Assembly (NCBI RefSeq): GCF_004346225.1
Contig: NZ_SMAJ01000001.1
Location: 310,001-374,000, forward strand
Direction: 5' to 3'
From: Paralcaligenes ureilyticus
GTDB lineage: Bacteria > Pseudomonadota > Gammaproteobacteria > Burkholderiales > Burkholderiaceae_B
DNA length: 64,000 nucleotides
Positions 16,173 to 25,030 of this stretch are shown one piece after another. The stretch's first letter is position 1. The number at the start of each line of letters is the position of its first letter. The notes under the pieces are model-generated. The model saw only the letters and a list, made by a program, of their open reading frames with translations. It did no database searches and had not been told where the DNA came from. Made by a program: the position numbers and the translations under genes.

Positions 16173-17311
16173 CAGCACCCGTCTACGATGTGGCCGTCAT
16201 CGGCGGCGGCCTGCATGGCTTGTCTTCGGCGCTGCACCTGAGCCGGGCGGGCAAGCGCGTGATCGTTCTCGAACGCCACTGGGCAGGCCGCCACGCTTCG
16301 GGGGCCTCCGCAGCGGGCGTGCGCACCTTGAACCGCGATCGCGGCGAGCTGGACCTTTCCCTGGAAGCCATGGAGATGTGGCGCAGACTGAACGAGCTGG
16401 TGGGCGACGACTGTGGCTTTCATGCCAATGGACAGCTTTGCGTAGCCGAAGACGAGACCACCCTGGCACAGTTGCAAGCCCATGTCGACGCACTGCGAAG
16501 TGATGGCTACACGCACGAGGAACTGGTTGGCCCTGACGAGCTGCAACGCCTGCTGCCGGCGCTCAGCCCGCACTGCCGAGGCGCATCGATTGCACGCCGC
16601 GACGGCGCCGCGGACCCACACCGCGCGTTGCGCGCTTTCCGCCTGGCGGCACAAGCGGCCGGCGCCACTCTGCACGAGCATTGCGGCGTCAATGCCATCG
16701 AACGGCGCGGCACCGAGTGGATGCTCATCACGGACAAAGGCAATTGGACGGTACCCGCCATCGTCAACGCCGCCGGGGCCTGGTCTGCCCGCATCGCCGC
16801 AATGGTCGGGGACGACATTCCATTGCAGGCCAAATCCTCGATGATGATGGTGAGCGAGCGTTTGCAACCTTTTATCAAGCCTGTGGTGTCTATCGTTGGA
16901 CGCTCGCTGTCATTCAAGCAGTCCGATCAAGGAACCCTGGTGATAGGCGGAGGCCTGCAGGGCATACCCAACCTGGACAAGGAAACATCAACGGCCCGCA
17001 TGCTCGTGCTGGCCAAGGGTGCGCAAGCCGCCACGGATCTCTTCCCCGGGGTAAGGAATGTCCGGATCGTGCGCGTGTGGGCTGGCCTGGAAGCTAAAAC
17101 CGAAGATCTTCTGCCCATCGTCGGCCCTTCGCCGAATGCCCCGGGCGTGTTCCACGCCTTTGGCTTTTCCGGCCACGGGTTCCAGCTTGTGCCCATCGTG
17201 GGTGCGGTGCTGACCGACCTGATCGTACGCGGCAAAACCGACCGGGCCATCGATAAGCTTGGCGCCCAACGGCTGATGGGTACGCCACCAACAAAAGAGG
17301 CCCCTCGATGA
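16169..17311 (+). CDS. FAD-dependent D-amino-acid-oxidase-fold oxidoreductase (beta subunit)
   Basis: A 380-residue DAO-superfamily flavoprotein. The FAD motif GGGLHG lies near residues 12-17 and the conserved ASGASAAGVRTLNRD follows at about 48-62. The late FAD segment contains FSGHGFQLVPIVG. The closest layouts known to me are sarcosine oxidase beta and opine-oxidase B subunits, which hold the substrate-oxidising site. It starts at 16169, overlapping the alpha stop by 4 bp, so it is the strongest candidate beta partner of alpha and gamma. The long open frame upstream is a shadow of the alpha gene. Confidence 0.86.
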   Translation: MTAPVYDVAVIGGGLHGLSSALHLSRAGKRVIVLERHWAGRHASGASAAGVRTLNRDRGELDLSLEAMEMWRRLNELVGDDCGFHANGQLCVAEDETTLAQLQAHVDALRSDGYTHEELVGPDELQRLLPALSPHCRGASIARRDGAADPHRALRAFRLAAQAAGATLHEHCGVNAIERRGTEWMLITDKGNWTVPAIVNAAGAWSARIAAMVGDDIPLQAKSSMMMVSERLQPFIKPVVSIVGRSLSFKQSDQGTLVIGGGLQGIPNLDKETSTARMLVLAKGAQAATDLFPGVRNVRIVRVWAGLEAKTEDLLPIVGPSPNAPGVFHAFGFSGHGFQLVPIVGAVLTDLIVRGKTDRAIDKLGAQRLMGTPPTKEAPR

Positions 17312-18249
17312 TACGCTTCACCATCAAACGGCTGCTGCAGGCCATACCAACCTTGCTGGCCATGCTGACAGCCGTGTTCATTCTGGTGCGGTTGGTGCCG
17401 GGCGATCCGGCCGCGGTCATGCTGGGCGACCATGCCAGCGCCGCGGCACTGCAGGCGCTGCGATTGCAATTGGGCCTGAACCTGCCCTTGCATGAGCAAT
17501 ACCTGAATTTCCTGGGAAATGCACTGTCCGGCAACCTGGGTATTTCAATGTCAACGGGCAGGCCCGTGCTGCAGGAAGTGGCTTCAGTGCTGCCCTGGAC
17601 GTTGCAATTGACGGCTTCGGCCATTCTTATCGGTACGCTCTTCGGCATTCCGCTGGGCGTGTGGGCGGCACTGCGGCGCAACGCGTGGCCCGATTATCTG
17701 GGCCGCCTGTTGTCACTGACCGGTCTCTCCTTCCCGGCCTTTGTGTCGGCCATACTCATGCTGCTGGTCTTTGCCATTCAACTGAGATGGTTTCCCGTCA
17801 TCAGCCATGTCACGACAAGCAGCTGGAAGGATCTGCTGCTCAACCTCGCGTTGCCGGCGTTCAACTTAGGCCTGATCATGATGGCCTACGTCATGCGCGT
17901 AACGCGCTCGTCCATGCTCGGCGTGATGAGCGAGGATTACATCCGCACCGCACGCGCCAAGGGGATACGCCCCCTGCGCCTGACCGTCCGCCACGGTTTG
18001 CGCAATGCGCTGATTCCCATCGTGACCGTGATTGGCCTGTATTTCGGGACGCTGATCGGTAATTCAGTTCTAACCGAGATCGTGTTCAACCGCCCGGGCT
18101 TGGGCAAGTTGATCCTGGGCGCTCTGAACGTACGCGACTACACCCTGCTGCAGGGTCTGATGATCGTGTTTGCCTCCTGCGTGATTCTCGTCAATCTTGT
18201 GACCGACCTGATCTACGGGCTCGTTGACCCAAGGGTAAAGTACCAATGA
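17308..18249 (+). CDS. ABC transporter permease, DppB type
   Basis: A 313-residue inner-membrane permease. The N-terminal opening IRFTIKRLLQAIPTLLAM and the PGDPAAVMLGDHAS loop are classic DppB/GsiC features, and the EAA-type coupling loop reads YIRTARAKGIRPLRLTVRHG. It overlaps the preceding flavoprotein and the next permease by 4 bp each, tying transport and oxidation in one operon. With the DppC protein it forms the membrane channel. Confidence 0.92.
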   Translation: MIRFTIKRLLQAIPTLLAMLTAVFILVRLVPGDPAAVMLGDHASAAALQALRLQLGLNLPLHEQYLNFLGNALSGNLGISMSTGRPVLQEVASVLPWTLQLTASAILIGTLFGIPLGVWAALRRNAWPDYLGRLLSLTGLSFPAFVSAILMLLVFAIQLRWFPVISHVTTSSWKDLLLNLALPAFNLGLIMMAYVMRVTRSSMLGVMSEDYIRTARAKGIRPLRLTVRHGLRNALIPIVTVIGLYFGTLIGNSVLTEIVFNRPGLGKLILGALNVRDYTLLQGLMIVFASCVILVNLVTDLIYGLVDPRVKYQ

Positions 18250-19121
18250 CTTCAATCGCTACCGCCGCCGCGCCGGCCGCGCCGCGCTCCAACGCTCTGT
18301 GGGCTGCATTGGGCCGCAACCGTCTTTCATGGATCGGGTTAGGCCTGCTGCTTGCCATCGTCCTGATGGCCATCTTCGCACCATGGCTCGCTCCGCACGA
18401 CCCGCTGAAGCAGAATATTGTTTCCCGCCTCGAACCCCCTTCTTTCGAGTTCTGGCTCGGCACCGACAGCTACGGGCGGGATGTGCTCTCGCGTCTGATC
18501 TATGGCTCGCGCGTTTCGCTCATGGTGGGCTTTGTTGCCATCCTCATCGCCATGACCATAGGCTCTTCCCTGGGCGTTCTGGCCGGATATCTGGGCGGCG
18601 TATTCGATCGCCTGGTCATGGGCCTGGTGGACGTGCTTCTGTCCTTTCCCACCCTGGTGTTGGGCCTGATGATAGCGGCCATGCTCGGCGCAAGCCTGGA
18701 AAACCTGATCATTGCAATTGCCATCACCGAGATAGCGCCATTCGTGCGAGTGGCGCGCGCGCCTACCATTGCCCTCAAGAACCGCGACTTCATCGAAGCC
18801 GGGCGCGCCCTGGGCTACAGCCCGCTGCGCCTCATGGGAGTACATATCGTACCCAACATGATTTCAGACGTTATCGTTCTAGGTTCGCTGTGGATGGCAT
18901 CGGCCATACGCACTGAAGCGTCGTTGAGCTTCATCGGTTTGGGCGTTCCGCCCCCCACAGCTACCTGGGGCAGCATGATACGGGAAGGCTTCGAGCACAT
19001 TCTGGATGCATGGTGGCTGACGGTATTCCCCAGCCTGGCGATCCTGCTCACTGTACTCGCACTGAACCTTCTGGGCGATGCCTTGCGCGACGCCATCGAC
19101 CCCAAGCTGCGTTCGGAGTGA
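18246..19121 (+). CDS. ABC transporter permease, DppC type
   Basis: A 291-residue inner-membrane permease with the N-terminal hydrophobic helix, the LGTDSYGRDVLSRLIYGSR motif that marks DppC/GsiD proteins, and the coupling loop RDFIEAGRALGYSPLRLMG. The ending FNLL-type helix and DPKLRSE tail fit the family. It partners the DppB protein. The ATPase follows after 2 bp. Confidence 0.92.
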   Translation: MTSIATAAAPAAPRSNALWAALGRNRLSWIGLGLLLAIVLMAIFAPWLAPHDPLKQNIVSRLEPPSFEFWLGTDSYGRDVLSRLIYGSRVSLMVGFVAILIAMTIGSSLGVLAGYLGGVFDRLVMGLVDVLLSFPTLVLGLMIAAMLGASLENLIIAIAITEIAPFVRVARAPTIALKNRDFIEAGRALGYSPLRLMGVHIVPNMISDVIVLGSLWMASAIRTEASLSFIGLGVPPPTATWGSMIREGFEHILDAWWLTVFPSLAILLTVLALNLLGDALRDAIDPKLRSE

Positions 19122-19123
19122 GC

Positions 19124-20122
19124 ATGGCCACAGAAACCCCATCCCTGGAGCTGCGCGATCTGCGCACCGAGTTTCGCATCGACGGAACATGGTATGCCGC
19201 CGTGCGCGGCGTATCGCTGTCGGTTGCCAAGAATGAAACCTTGGCCATCGTGGGTGAATCGGGCAGCGGCAAGAGCGTGACGGCCTTGTCCATACTGCGC
19301 TTGATGCCCAGCTCGGGAGCGCGGCACGGCGGCGGCCAGGTATTGCTGGAAGGCAAGGACTTGACCGGGCTTTCAGAAAGCCAGATGGCAGCCGTGCGCG
19401 GCAACGACATCGCCATGATCTTTCAGGAGCCCATGACCTCGCTCAACCCCACCATGACCATCGGTGACCAGATTGCCGAGGCTGTGCGCCAGCATAGAAA
19501 ACTGGGCTGGAAAGAGGCTCGCAAGATTGCCCTGGACGTTCTGGAGGAAGTCAAGATTCCCGCGGCGACCCAGCGCTTTAATGATTATCCACATCAATTC
19601 TCGGGTGGCATGCGCCAGCGCGTCATGATTGCGATGGCGCTCGCCTGCCGCCCAAAAGTATTGCTGGCGGACGAGCCGACCACGGCGCTCGATGTCACCA
19701 TACAAGCGCAGATTCTGACCTTGCTGGATGATTTGAAACAGGCCTATGGCATGTCGGTTGTCTTTATCACACACAACCTCGGGGTGGTGGCGCAAATTGC
19801 CGACCGGGTTGCCGTCATGTACGGCGGAGAGATTGTGGAACTGGCCGATGCCGACACCCTGTTCGCTCGCCCCACCCACCCTTACACCGAAGCGCTTCTG
19901 CATGCCATGCCGCGCGTGGATACCGACACGATCTCGTTAAAGCCCATACCCGGCAGCGTGCCGGCAATTACCGCCATGCCCAAAGGCTGTACCTTTGCGG
20001 CGCGCTGTCCTCTGCGTGAAAGCATCTGCGAGACGGAGCATCCATCGCTGAGCACACTGGCAGACGGACGACATCAAGTGCGCTGCTTTGTGCGTGCACG
20101 CCAATCAGGAGAACCGGCATGA
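19124..20122 (+). CDS. ABC transporter ATPase, DppD type
   Basis: A 332-residue cytoplasmic ATPase. Walker A is GESGSGKS (44-51), the signature is FSGGMRQR (159-166), Walker B is LLADEP (180-185), and the peptide-transport C-terminal extension carries a cysteine-rich segment ([16 protein letters not shown]). The ATG at 19124 lies 2 bp after the DppC stop. It pairs with the DppF protein to power import. Confidence 0.93.
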   Translation: MATETPSLELRDLRTEFRIDGTWYAAVRGVSLSVAKNETLAIVGESGSGKSVTALSILRLMPSSGARHGGGQVLLEGKDLTGLSESQMAAVRGNDIAMIFQEPMTSLNPTMTIGDQIAEAVRQHRKLGWKEARKIALDVLEEVKIPAATQRFNDYPHQFSGGMRQRVMIAMALACRPKVLLADEPTTALDVTIQAQILTLLDDLKQAYGMSVVFITHNLGVVAQIADRVAVMYGGEIVELADADTLFARPTHPYTEALLHAMPRVDTDTISLKPIPGSVPAITAMPKGCTFAARCPLRESICETEHPSLSTLADGRHQVRCFVRARQSGEPA

Positions 20123-21108
20123 GCGCCCTCTTGCAAGTCAAGAATCTGGTCAAGCGCTTCGAAAGCGGCGGTGGCCCGCTGGGCGGCCCGAAGCAGATCG
20201 TCCGGGCCGTCAACGATGTGTCGTTCGATGTGGAGCGAGGTCAATCCGTGGGCCTGGTGGGAGAATCCGGCTGCGGTAAATCCACGGTGGCACGCACCCT
20301 GTTGCGCCTGGTTGAACCTGACGAAGGTTCCATCATCTTCGATGGCATCGAGCTGCGAAATGCAAATTCGGCGCAGATGCGCAAATTGCGCCAACGCATC
20401 CAAATTGTGTTCCAGGACCCTTTCGCCTCCTTGAACCCCAGGCTTACGGTGCGCCAGACGCTCTCAGAGCCGTTGCGCGTACATAAATTGGGAACTTCGC
20501 GCGAAATCGACGCACGCATTCGCCGGACACTGGATGAAGTGGGCTTGCCGCACACGGCGCTGGATCGCTACCCCCATGAGTTCTCCGGCGGCCAACGCCA
20601 GCGTATAGGCATAGCGCGAGCCCTGGTGCTCGATCCCGAGCTGATTGTGGCCGATGAGCCGGTGTCGGCCCTCGACGTATCCGTGCAGGCACAGATACTG
20701 CAACTCATGGAGCGCCTAAAGCAGGAGCGGCGTCTGTCTTTCGTGTTTGTATCGCACGACCTGGGCGTAGTCAGGCATTTCTGCGACAAAGTCTGCGTCA
20801 TGTACCTTGGCCGCATCGTCGAGCGAGGCAATACCGCGGAAGTTCTGGACTCTCCTTTGCATCCGTATAGCAGGGTCCTGCGAGATTGCTCACCCGTACC
20901 CGACCCGGCTGCGCGCATTACTCTGAGCAGGATCACCGGCGAGATACCCGCACCCACGAACCTGCCCCCAGGTTGCACCTATCACCCGCGTTGCGCGGTC
21001 GCCCAAACCGACTGCAGGGCACAGGTACCTGTGCTGGCCGAAGTTTCTCCGGGGCGCGATGCCGCATGCTTTCATCCGCTGGTGAAGGCATTGGAGCAAC
21101 GACCTTGA
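20119..21108 (+). CDS. ABC transporter ATPase, DppF type
   Basis: A 329-residue ATPase. Walker A is GESGCGKS (48-55), the signature is FSGGQRQR (155-162), Walker B is VADEP (177-181), and the oligopeptide-family C-terminus contains PPGCTYHPRCAVAQTDC. It overlaps DppD by 4 bp and the MmgE/PrpD gene by 4 bp. The ordering A, (regulator), B, C, D, F is that of Dpp/Gsi transporters. Confidence 0.93.
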   Translation: MSALLQVKNLVKRFESGGGPLGGPKQIVRAVNDVSFDVERGQSVGLVGESGCGKSTVARTLLRLVEPDEGSIIFDGIELRNANSAQMRKLRQRIQIVFQDPFASLNPRLTVRQTLSEPLRVHKLGTSREIDARIRRTLDEVGLPHTALDRYPHEFSGGQRQRIGIARALVLDPELIVADEPVSALDVSVQAQILQLMERLKQERRLSFVFVSHDLGVVRHFCDKVCVMYLGRIVERGNTAEVLDSPLHPYSRVLRDCSPVPDPAARITLSRITGEIPAPTNLPPGCTYHPRCAVAQTDCRAQVPVLAEVSPGRDAACFHPLVKALEQRP

Positions 21109-22487
21109 CCCGTCCCGACTCACACGAACAAACCGGCATAGTGCGGCTCATCGCCGCCTATGTCGAGACGGCCCGTGGACAGCGTGCCCTCGAGCCGGCG
21201 CGGGACGCGGCTTTCAGATGCATGCTCGACCTGCTTGGGGCAACGGCGGCAGGCATCAATGAGCCCGGCGTAGTTGCCATTCGCGGCATGGCTCTTAAAG
21301 CCATGGGCGCAGGTAGCGTCCCCGTCTGGTTCGCGGGCCTATCCAGTTCCGTCATTGGAGCCGCGTGGGCCAACAGCGCGGCCGCCTCAGCGCTGGACCT
21401 CGATGATGGCCACCGTCTCGCTCGCGGCCATCCGGGAGCAGCGGTTATTCCAACCGCCTTCGCTGTCGCCCACGAGACCGGCGCCACGCTTGAAGAGCTC
21501 ATCAGCGCCATCGTCATCGGCTATGAAGTCAGCGTTGCGATCGGCGCCGCGCGAGTCGTTTATGGAAACACCGGAACGTGGTCCTCCTACGCAGTGGTTG
21601 CCACCGCCGCCGCCCTTCGCCGAACGCCAAGCGCCATAGTGGCTCACGCCTTGGCGATCGCCGGAGAGAGCGCACCCAACCAGTTATTTTCAAGCGCCTC
21701 GGCACCTCGAGCCCCCGCCCCGGAAGGCAGCGCCATTAAAGAAGGCATCCCCTGGTCGGTCGTCACAGGTCTGGTCGCACTGGGTTTGGCCGAGGGCGGT
21801 CATACCGGGCCACGCAACATCCTCGACAACTCCCTCCACTACCGCTTCCCCGACGACCTCTCGCTAGGATCGTCCCTGCACATCCGCAATACCTACTTCA
21901 AGCTCTACGCTTGTTGCCGCCACGTGCATGCGCCCGTCGACGCCATGCTCAACGTAATCCGCCAGCACCACATTAATGCCAACGAAATCGACGCGATCGA
22001 AGTCGAAACCACTAGCGGCGCAATGCGCATCTCAAACAGGGCGCAGCCTGAAAATCTCATCGACGTCCAATATAGTATTCCCTACTGCCTTGCCCTCGCC
22101 GCCTTCCATGGCCCTCAGGCCCTGCTGCCGCTCACGACGAAATCTCTGGCGCATGATGATGAGTTGACGGGGCTGGCGAGGAAGGTGACGTTATCGCTCA
22201 GTCCCGAATTCGATGCGGTTTTCCCAGCCCAGACATTGGCTCGTGTCACGGTTGCCTGTGGAGGTCAGCGCTTTGTGTCGGATATTACGGCGCCTAAAGG
22301 CGAGGCGACCAATCCGCTATCGTGGGCAGAGCTTGAGGCGAAGTTCAGCGCAGCAACCCGAATGGTTGCTACCCATACTCAACAGAACCAGGTGCTCGGC
22401 GCCATGAACGATGCCCGGGCGGGCAACCTGGCTGCACTGACGGCCTGCTTTGAGGGGCTGACTTTAAATTCCATTCTTCGTGGCTAA
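21105..22487 (+). CDS. MmgE/PrpD-family protein
   Basis: A 460-residue member of the MmgE/PrpD family, which includes 2-methylcitrate dehydratase, cis-aconitate decarboxylase and iminodisuccinate epimerase. The helical N-terminal domain has the family stretch SALDLDDGHRLARGHPGAAV, with the following GATLEELISAIVIGYEV. I chose the TTG at 21105, which overlaps the DppF stop and has GGAG 8-10 bases upstream. An ATG at 21066 would overlap the ATPase further. Its place at the end of an importer/oxidase operon suggests isomerisation or dehydration of a polycarboxylate-like substrate or product. The exact reaction is not readable. Confidence 0.85.
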   Translation: MTRPDSHEQTGIVRLIAAYVETARGQRALEPARDAAFRCMLDLLGATAAGINEPGVVAIRGMALKAMGAGSVPVWFAGLSSSVIGAAWANSAAASALDLDDGHRLARGHPGAAVIPTAFAVAHETGATLEELISAIVIGYEVSVAIGAARVVYGNTGTWSSYAVVATAAALRRTPSAIVAHALAIAGESAPNQLFSSASAPRAPAPEGSAIKEGIPWSVVTGLVALGLAEGGHTGPRNILDNSLHYRFPDDLSLGSSLHIRNTYFKLYACCRHVHAPVDAMLNVIRQHHINANEIDAIEVETTSGAMRISNRAQPENLIDVQYSIPYCLALAAFHGPQALLPLTTKSLAHDDELTGLARKVTLSLSPEFDAVFPAQTLARVTVACGGQRFVSDITAPKGEATNPLSWAELEAKFSAATRMVATHTQQNQVLGAMNDARAGNLAALTACFEGLTLNSILRG

Positions 22488-22535
22488 TGCGCTCATAGAC
22501 TGAACTCTGCTTCGAGCTGACAATTATTGGTTATT

Positions 22536-22571
22536 CGGTAAATACCGATTAGAATACGGTAAACGCCGATT
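22536..22571 (+). promoter_or_regulatory. Operator-like direct repeats upstream of the Xre-RES toxin-antitoxin operon
   Basis: CGGTAAATACCGATT (22536-22550) and CGGTAAACGCCGATT (22557-22571) are two near-identical 15-bp repeats whose starts are 21 bp apart, two helical turns. Each core is itself palindromic or nearly so (CGGTA-N2-TACCG). They lie 27-62 bp upstream of the antitoxin ATG, over the likely promoter. This fits autoregulation by the antitoxin or by the complex. Confidence 0.6.
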
Positions 22572-22597
22572 TCTGTGGCGCAACACAGGAGGCAACC

Positions 22598-23047
22598 ATG
22601 TTTGCTGAAGTTATGCGAGATGCGGGATATGCCGCGTACCGATCTCGACTTTACGCCTTGCTCGGGATTCCCGAAAATGCCACCGATAATCAGATCCACC
22701 AACAAATCATGGCAGGTTTCCCGGCGTCACGCCTCGTAGAGCTTTGTGAAAAAGGCGACGTATCGCCCATCGAGCGTGATCAAATTATCCCTTTGCGAAC
22801 GCTGAAAACGCGCCTGAGCAAAGAGCAACCGCTGACCGTTGACGAGAGCGACCGCTTATACCGAGCCGCGCACATTGCGTCTATGGCCGAAACCATTTTT
22901 GGTAATCGGGAGAAGGCCAAACGCTGGCTGAGCAAGCCCAAAGAACGGTTCAATGGCGAACCGCCTATGGCCATGCTGCTCACGTTGCAGGGAACTCGCC
23001 AAGTCGAAGAAATGCTGCTGCAAATGACTGAAGGGTACGCGTTTTGA
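22598..23047 (+). CDS. Xre/MbcA/ParS-type antitoxin
   Basis: A 149-residue antitoxin of the Xre-RES class. The N-terminal part would bind DNA, and the C-terminal toxin-binding region reads AETIFGNREKAKRWLSKPKERF followed by GEPPMAMLLT, the hallmark of DUF2384/MbcA-ParS proteins. An AGGAGG ribosome binding site precedes the ATG. It overlaps the RES toxin gene by 4 bp (TTGA). It would neutralise the toxin by covering its active site and repress its own promoter through the repeats at 22536-22571. Confidence 0.88.
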   Translation: MFAEVMRDAGYAAYRSRLYALLGIPENATDNQIHQQIMAGFPASRLVELCEKGDVSPIERDQIIPLRTLKTRLSKEQPLTVDESDRLYRAAHIASMAETIFGNREKAKRWLSKPKERFNGEPPMAMLLTLQGTRQVEEMLLQMTEGYAF

Positions 23048-23490
23048 TTCTATGGCGTGTCAGCGCATTTGCCGACCTCAGCGGCCTTGGTGGGCTGCTG
23101 GCCAGTGGCCGTTGGCATCGATCCGGACGCCCTATTGTTTATTTGGCTGAAACCCCGTCCGGTGCCATGTTGGAGGTCTTGGTTCACTTGGAAATTGACC
23201 CCGAAGACATTCCAGATAATTTGCGGCTGCTGCGTGTGGATATCCCCGATCACGCCAGCGTGCAAACACTTGATGCCCTTCCTGCTGGATGGGAAGAAAA
23301 CGCTCACGGCACACGCGATATGGGGGACTCATGGTTAAGAAAAAGCAATACCCTGCTGCTTCGGGTACCCAGTGCGATCATGCCGCACACCCATAATGTT
23401 CTGCTTAATCCGGCACACCCACAGGCTTCTTTGGTTAAAGTCACGGTAGAAACACTGCAATTAGACAAACGGCTGCTCAAAGGGTTGTAG
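23044..23490 (+). CDS. RES-domain toxin
   Basis: A 148-residue RES-family toxin. It starts at TTG 23044 (MILWRVSAFADLSGLGG), overlapping the antitoxin stop. Family landmarks are RWHRSGRPIVYLAE, the LEVLVHLE helix, and VPSAIMP leading to NVLLNPAHPQ; the R, E and S of the name correspond to residues around R29, E44 and S110. Known members degrade NAD+ or ADP-ribosylate a host enzyme. The position usually occupied by glutamate in the VPxE segment is histidine here (MPHTHN). The gene ends 14 bp inside the convergent HxlR gene. Confidence 0.88.
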   Translation: MILWRVSAFADLSGLGGLLASGRWHRSGRPIVYLAETPSGAMLEVLVHLEIDPEDIPDNLRLLRVDIPDHASVQTLDALPAGWEENAHGTRDMGDSWLRKSNTLLLRVPSAIMPHTHNVLLNPAHPQASLVKVTVETLQLDKRLLKGL

Positions 23491-23899
23491 TGGTATAGCG
23501 GTCCCGCGCTTCCCTCAACGCCTTGAGTTCAACCTGATGGGTCTCGGCCCAGGTCCACACGCTACAAAATGCGGCACACAGGCTCTCGCCAAGCTCCGTC
23601 AATTGGTATTCCACCCGGGGCGGCACTTCGGGGTACACGGTTCGGGTAACGAATCCATCCTGCTCCATCTGGCGCAGGGTTTTCGTCAACATCCGCTGGC
23701 TGATATTGCCCACGAGCTGCCCGATGCGCGTAAAGCGTTGGACGCCATGCTGGGCCAATACCTCCAGCACCAACATGGTCCATTTGTCGGCCACCCGTCC
23801 GATTACGTCCAGGACGATTCCGTCAATCTCGGGTGTGGACGCCTCCCCCGTGGGAGACACGAAGGTAAGCACCTGGGACGGTTGTTTCAGCGTGGCCAT
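23477..23899 (-). CDS. HxlR-family transcriptional regulator
   Basis: A 140-residue winged-helix regulator of the HxlR/YodB family, often a redox or electrophile sensor. The core reads VADKWTMLVLEVLAQ, FTRIGQLVGNISQRMLTK and LRQMEQDGFVTR. The single cysteine pair in the C-terminal helix (SLCAAFCSVW) could be sensory. The ATG at 23899 is preceded by GGGGAA, and the TTG four codons upstream is less likely. It is divergent from the short-chain dehydrogenase at 24015, its probable target. The 3' end overlaps the RES toxin gene tail to tail by 14 bp. Confidence 0.9.
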   Translation of the reverse strand: MATLKQPSQVLTFVSPTGEASTPEIDGIVLDVIGRVADKWTMLVLEVLAQHGVQRFTRIGQLVGNISQRMLTKTLRQMEQDGFVTRTVYPEVPPRVEYQLTELGESLCAAFCSVWTWAETHQVELKALREARDRYTTTTL

Positions 23900-23923
23900 T
23901 TTTTTCCCCAATAGTTATTATTA

Positions 23924-23933
23924 GGTAAGTACC
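23924..23933. promoter_or_regulatory. Palindrome between HxlR and the dehydrogenase
   Basis: GGTA-AG-TACC sits 25 bp upstream of the HxlR ATG in the 115-bp divergent region. It may be the repressor site controlling both genes. The site is short, so the call is tentative. Confidence 0.3.
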
Positions 23934-24014
23934 GCACAAAAATGTGTCTACTTCCTGGATGAGAGTAATGCGTATATTCTCGCACGATACGTGATTCAAC
24001 TACTGGAGAAATTC

Positions 24015-24791
24015 ATGCAAACCTCAAACAATACGATCCTGATTACAGGCGGCGGCTCGGGAATTGGGCGCGCACTGGCCGAAGCGTTTCATCGCCTGGG
24101 CAACGAGGTCATCATTGCGGGACGGCGCAGGAAGGCGCTGGATGCGGTAGCAGCGGCCAACCCGGGCATGAAGACTGCGGTGGTCGACGTGCAGAATCCA
24201 GACGATATTCGGCGCTTTGCGGATCGCGCATCGCGCGATTTCCCATCGTTGAATACTCTCATCAACAACGCAGGCATCATGAAAGGAGAGGACTTGCGCA
24301 CGAACCCCATAGACGTCTCGGTTGCAGAGGCCACGGTGATCACGAACCTGCTTGGCCCCATCCGCCTGACGGCGGCGCTGCTTCCCCTGTTAAGGAAACA
24401 GGCGCAGTCCACTGTCATGAATGTGTCTTCAGGGCTGGCGTTCCTGACGCTGGCGCATACCCCGACCTATAGCGCGACCAAGGCGGCCATACATGCCTAC
24501 AGCGATGCGTTGCGCTACCAATTGCGGGACACTCGTGTGGGCGTTGTGGAACTGGTGCCGCCTTATGTACAGACCGGGCTGACGGGTGAACGCCAGGCCA
24601 GCGACCCCCGTGCCATGCCATTGGCCGAGTTTATCGACGAGGTGATGAATATCTTGCTGACCCAACCCGATGTGCAAGAGGTCCTGGTCCAGCGCGTGCT
24701 GCCGCTGCGCCTGGCGGCCGAACAAGGGCGGGAAAAGTACCAGGAGCAGTTTCGCAGCTTCAATGACGCGCTTGCGGCGGGTGTGAATTAA
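24015..24791 (+). CDS. Short-chain dehydrogenase/reductase (DltE-like SDR)
   Basis: A 258-residue SDR. The cofactor motif is ITGGGSGIGRALAEAF near the N-terminus, NNAG follows, and the catalytic triad contains S (NVSSGLAFL), Y and K (YSATKAAIHAY). The C-terminal substrate region is that of COG3967-type enzymes. The ATG at 24015 follows GGAG. It reduces or oxidises a carbonyl with NAD(P)H; the substrate is unknown. With the divergent HxlR gene it forms a regulator-enzyme pair often tied to aldehyde or quinone stress. Confidence 0.88.
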   Translation: MQTSNNTILITGGGSGIGRALAEAFHRLGNEVIIAGRRRKALDAVAAANPGMKTAVVDVQNPDDIRRFADRASRDFPSLNTLINNAGIMKGEDLRTNPIDVSVAEATVITNLLGPIRLTAALLPLLRKQAQSTVMNVSSGLAFLTLAHTPTYSATKAAIHAYSDALRYQLRDTRVGVVELVPPYVQTGLTGERQASDPRAMPLAEFIDEVMNILLTQPDVQEVLVQRVLPLRLAAEQGREKYQEQFRSFNDALAAGVN

Positions 24792-24898
24792 CGACTCAGT
24801 CCGAATAAACGGCCTGGCCGCGCAATGCCCCGTCTGCCAGGCTATCCCCACCTCTGTTATTGAAGTCTCCCACTGAAGGAAAACGTCCTCGTCCTGTT

Positions 24899-24920
24899 AC
24901 GTAAGGGAAAATACTTACGT
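24899..24920. promoter_or_regulatory. Inverted repeat upstream of the amidase at 25031
   Basis: ACGTAAG (24899-24905) and CTTACGT (24914-24920) form a perfect 7-bp inverted repeat with an 8-bp spacer, about 110 bp upstream of the start. It is a plausible operator for the LuxR protein encoded downstream or another regulator. Confidence 0.4.
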
Positions 24921-25030
24921 GTTCACTACTTATTGATATACGTATAGAGTCACATTAAGCTGGCCTCAAGAACGCCACCAATATTCCAATGTGCGCTCGA
25001 TCACTGATCTTTTTTAAAGGAGACGTAATC

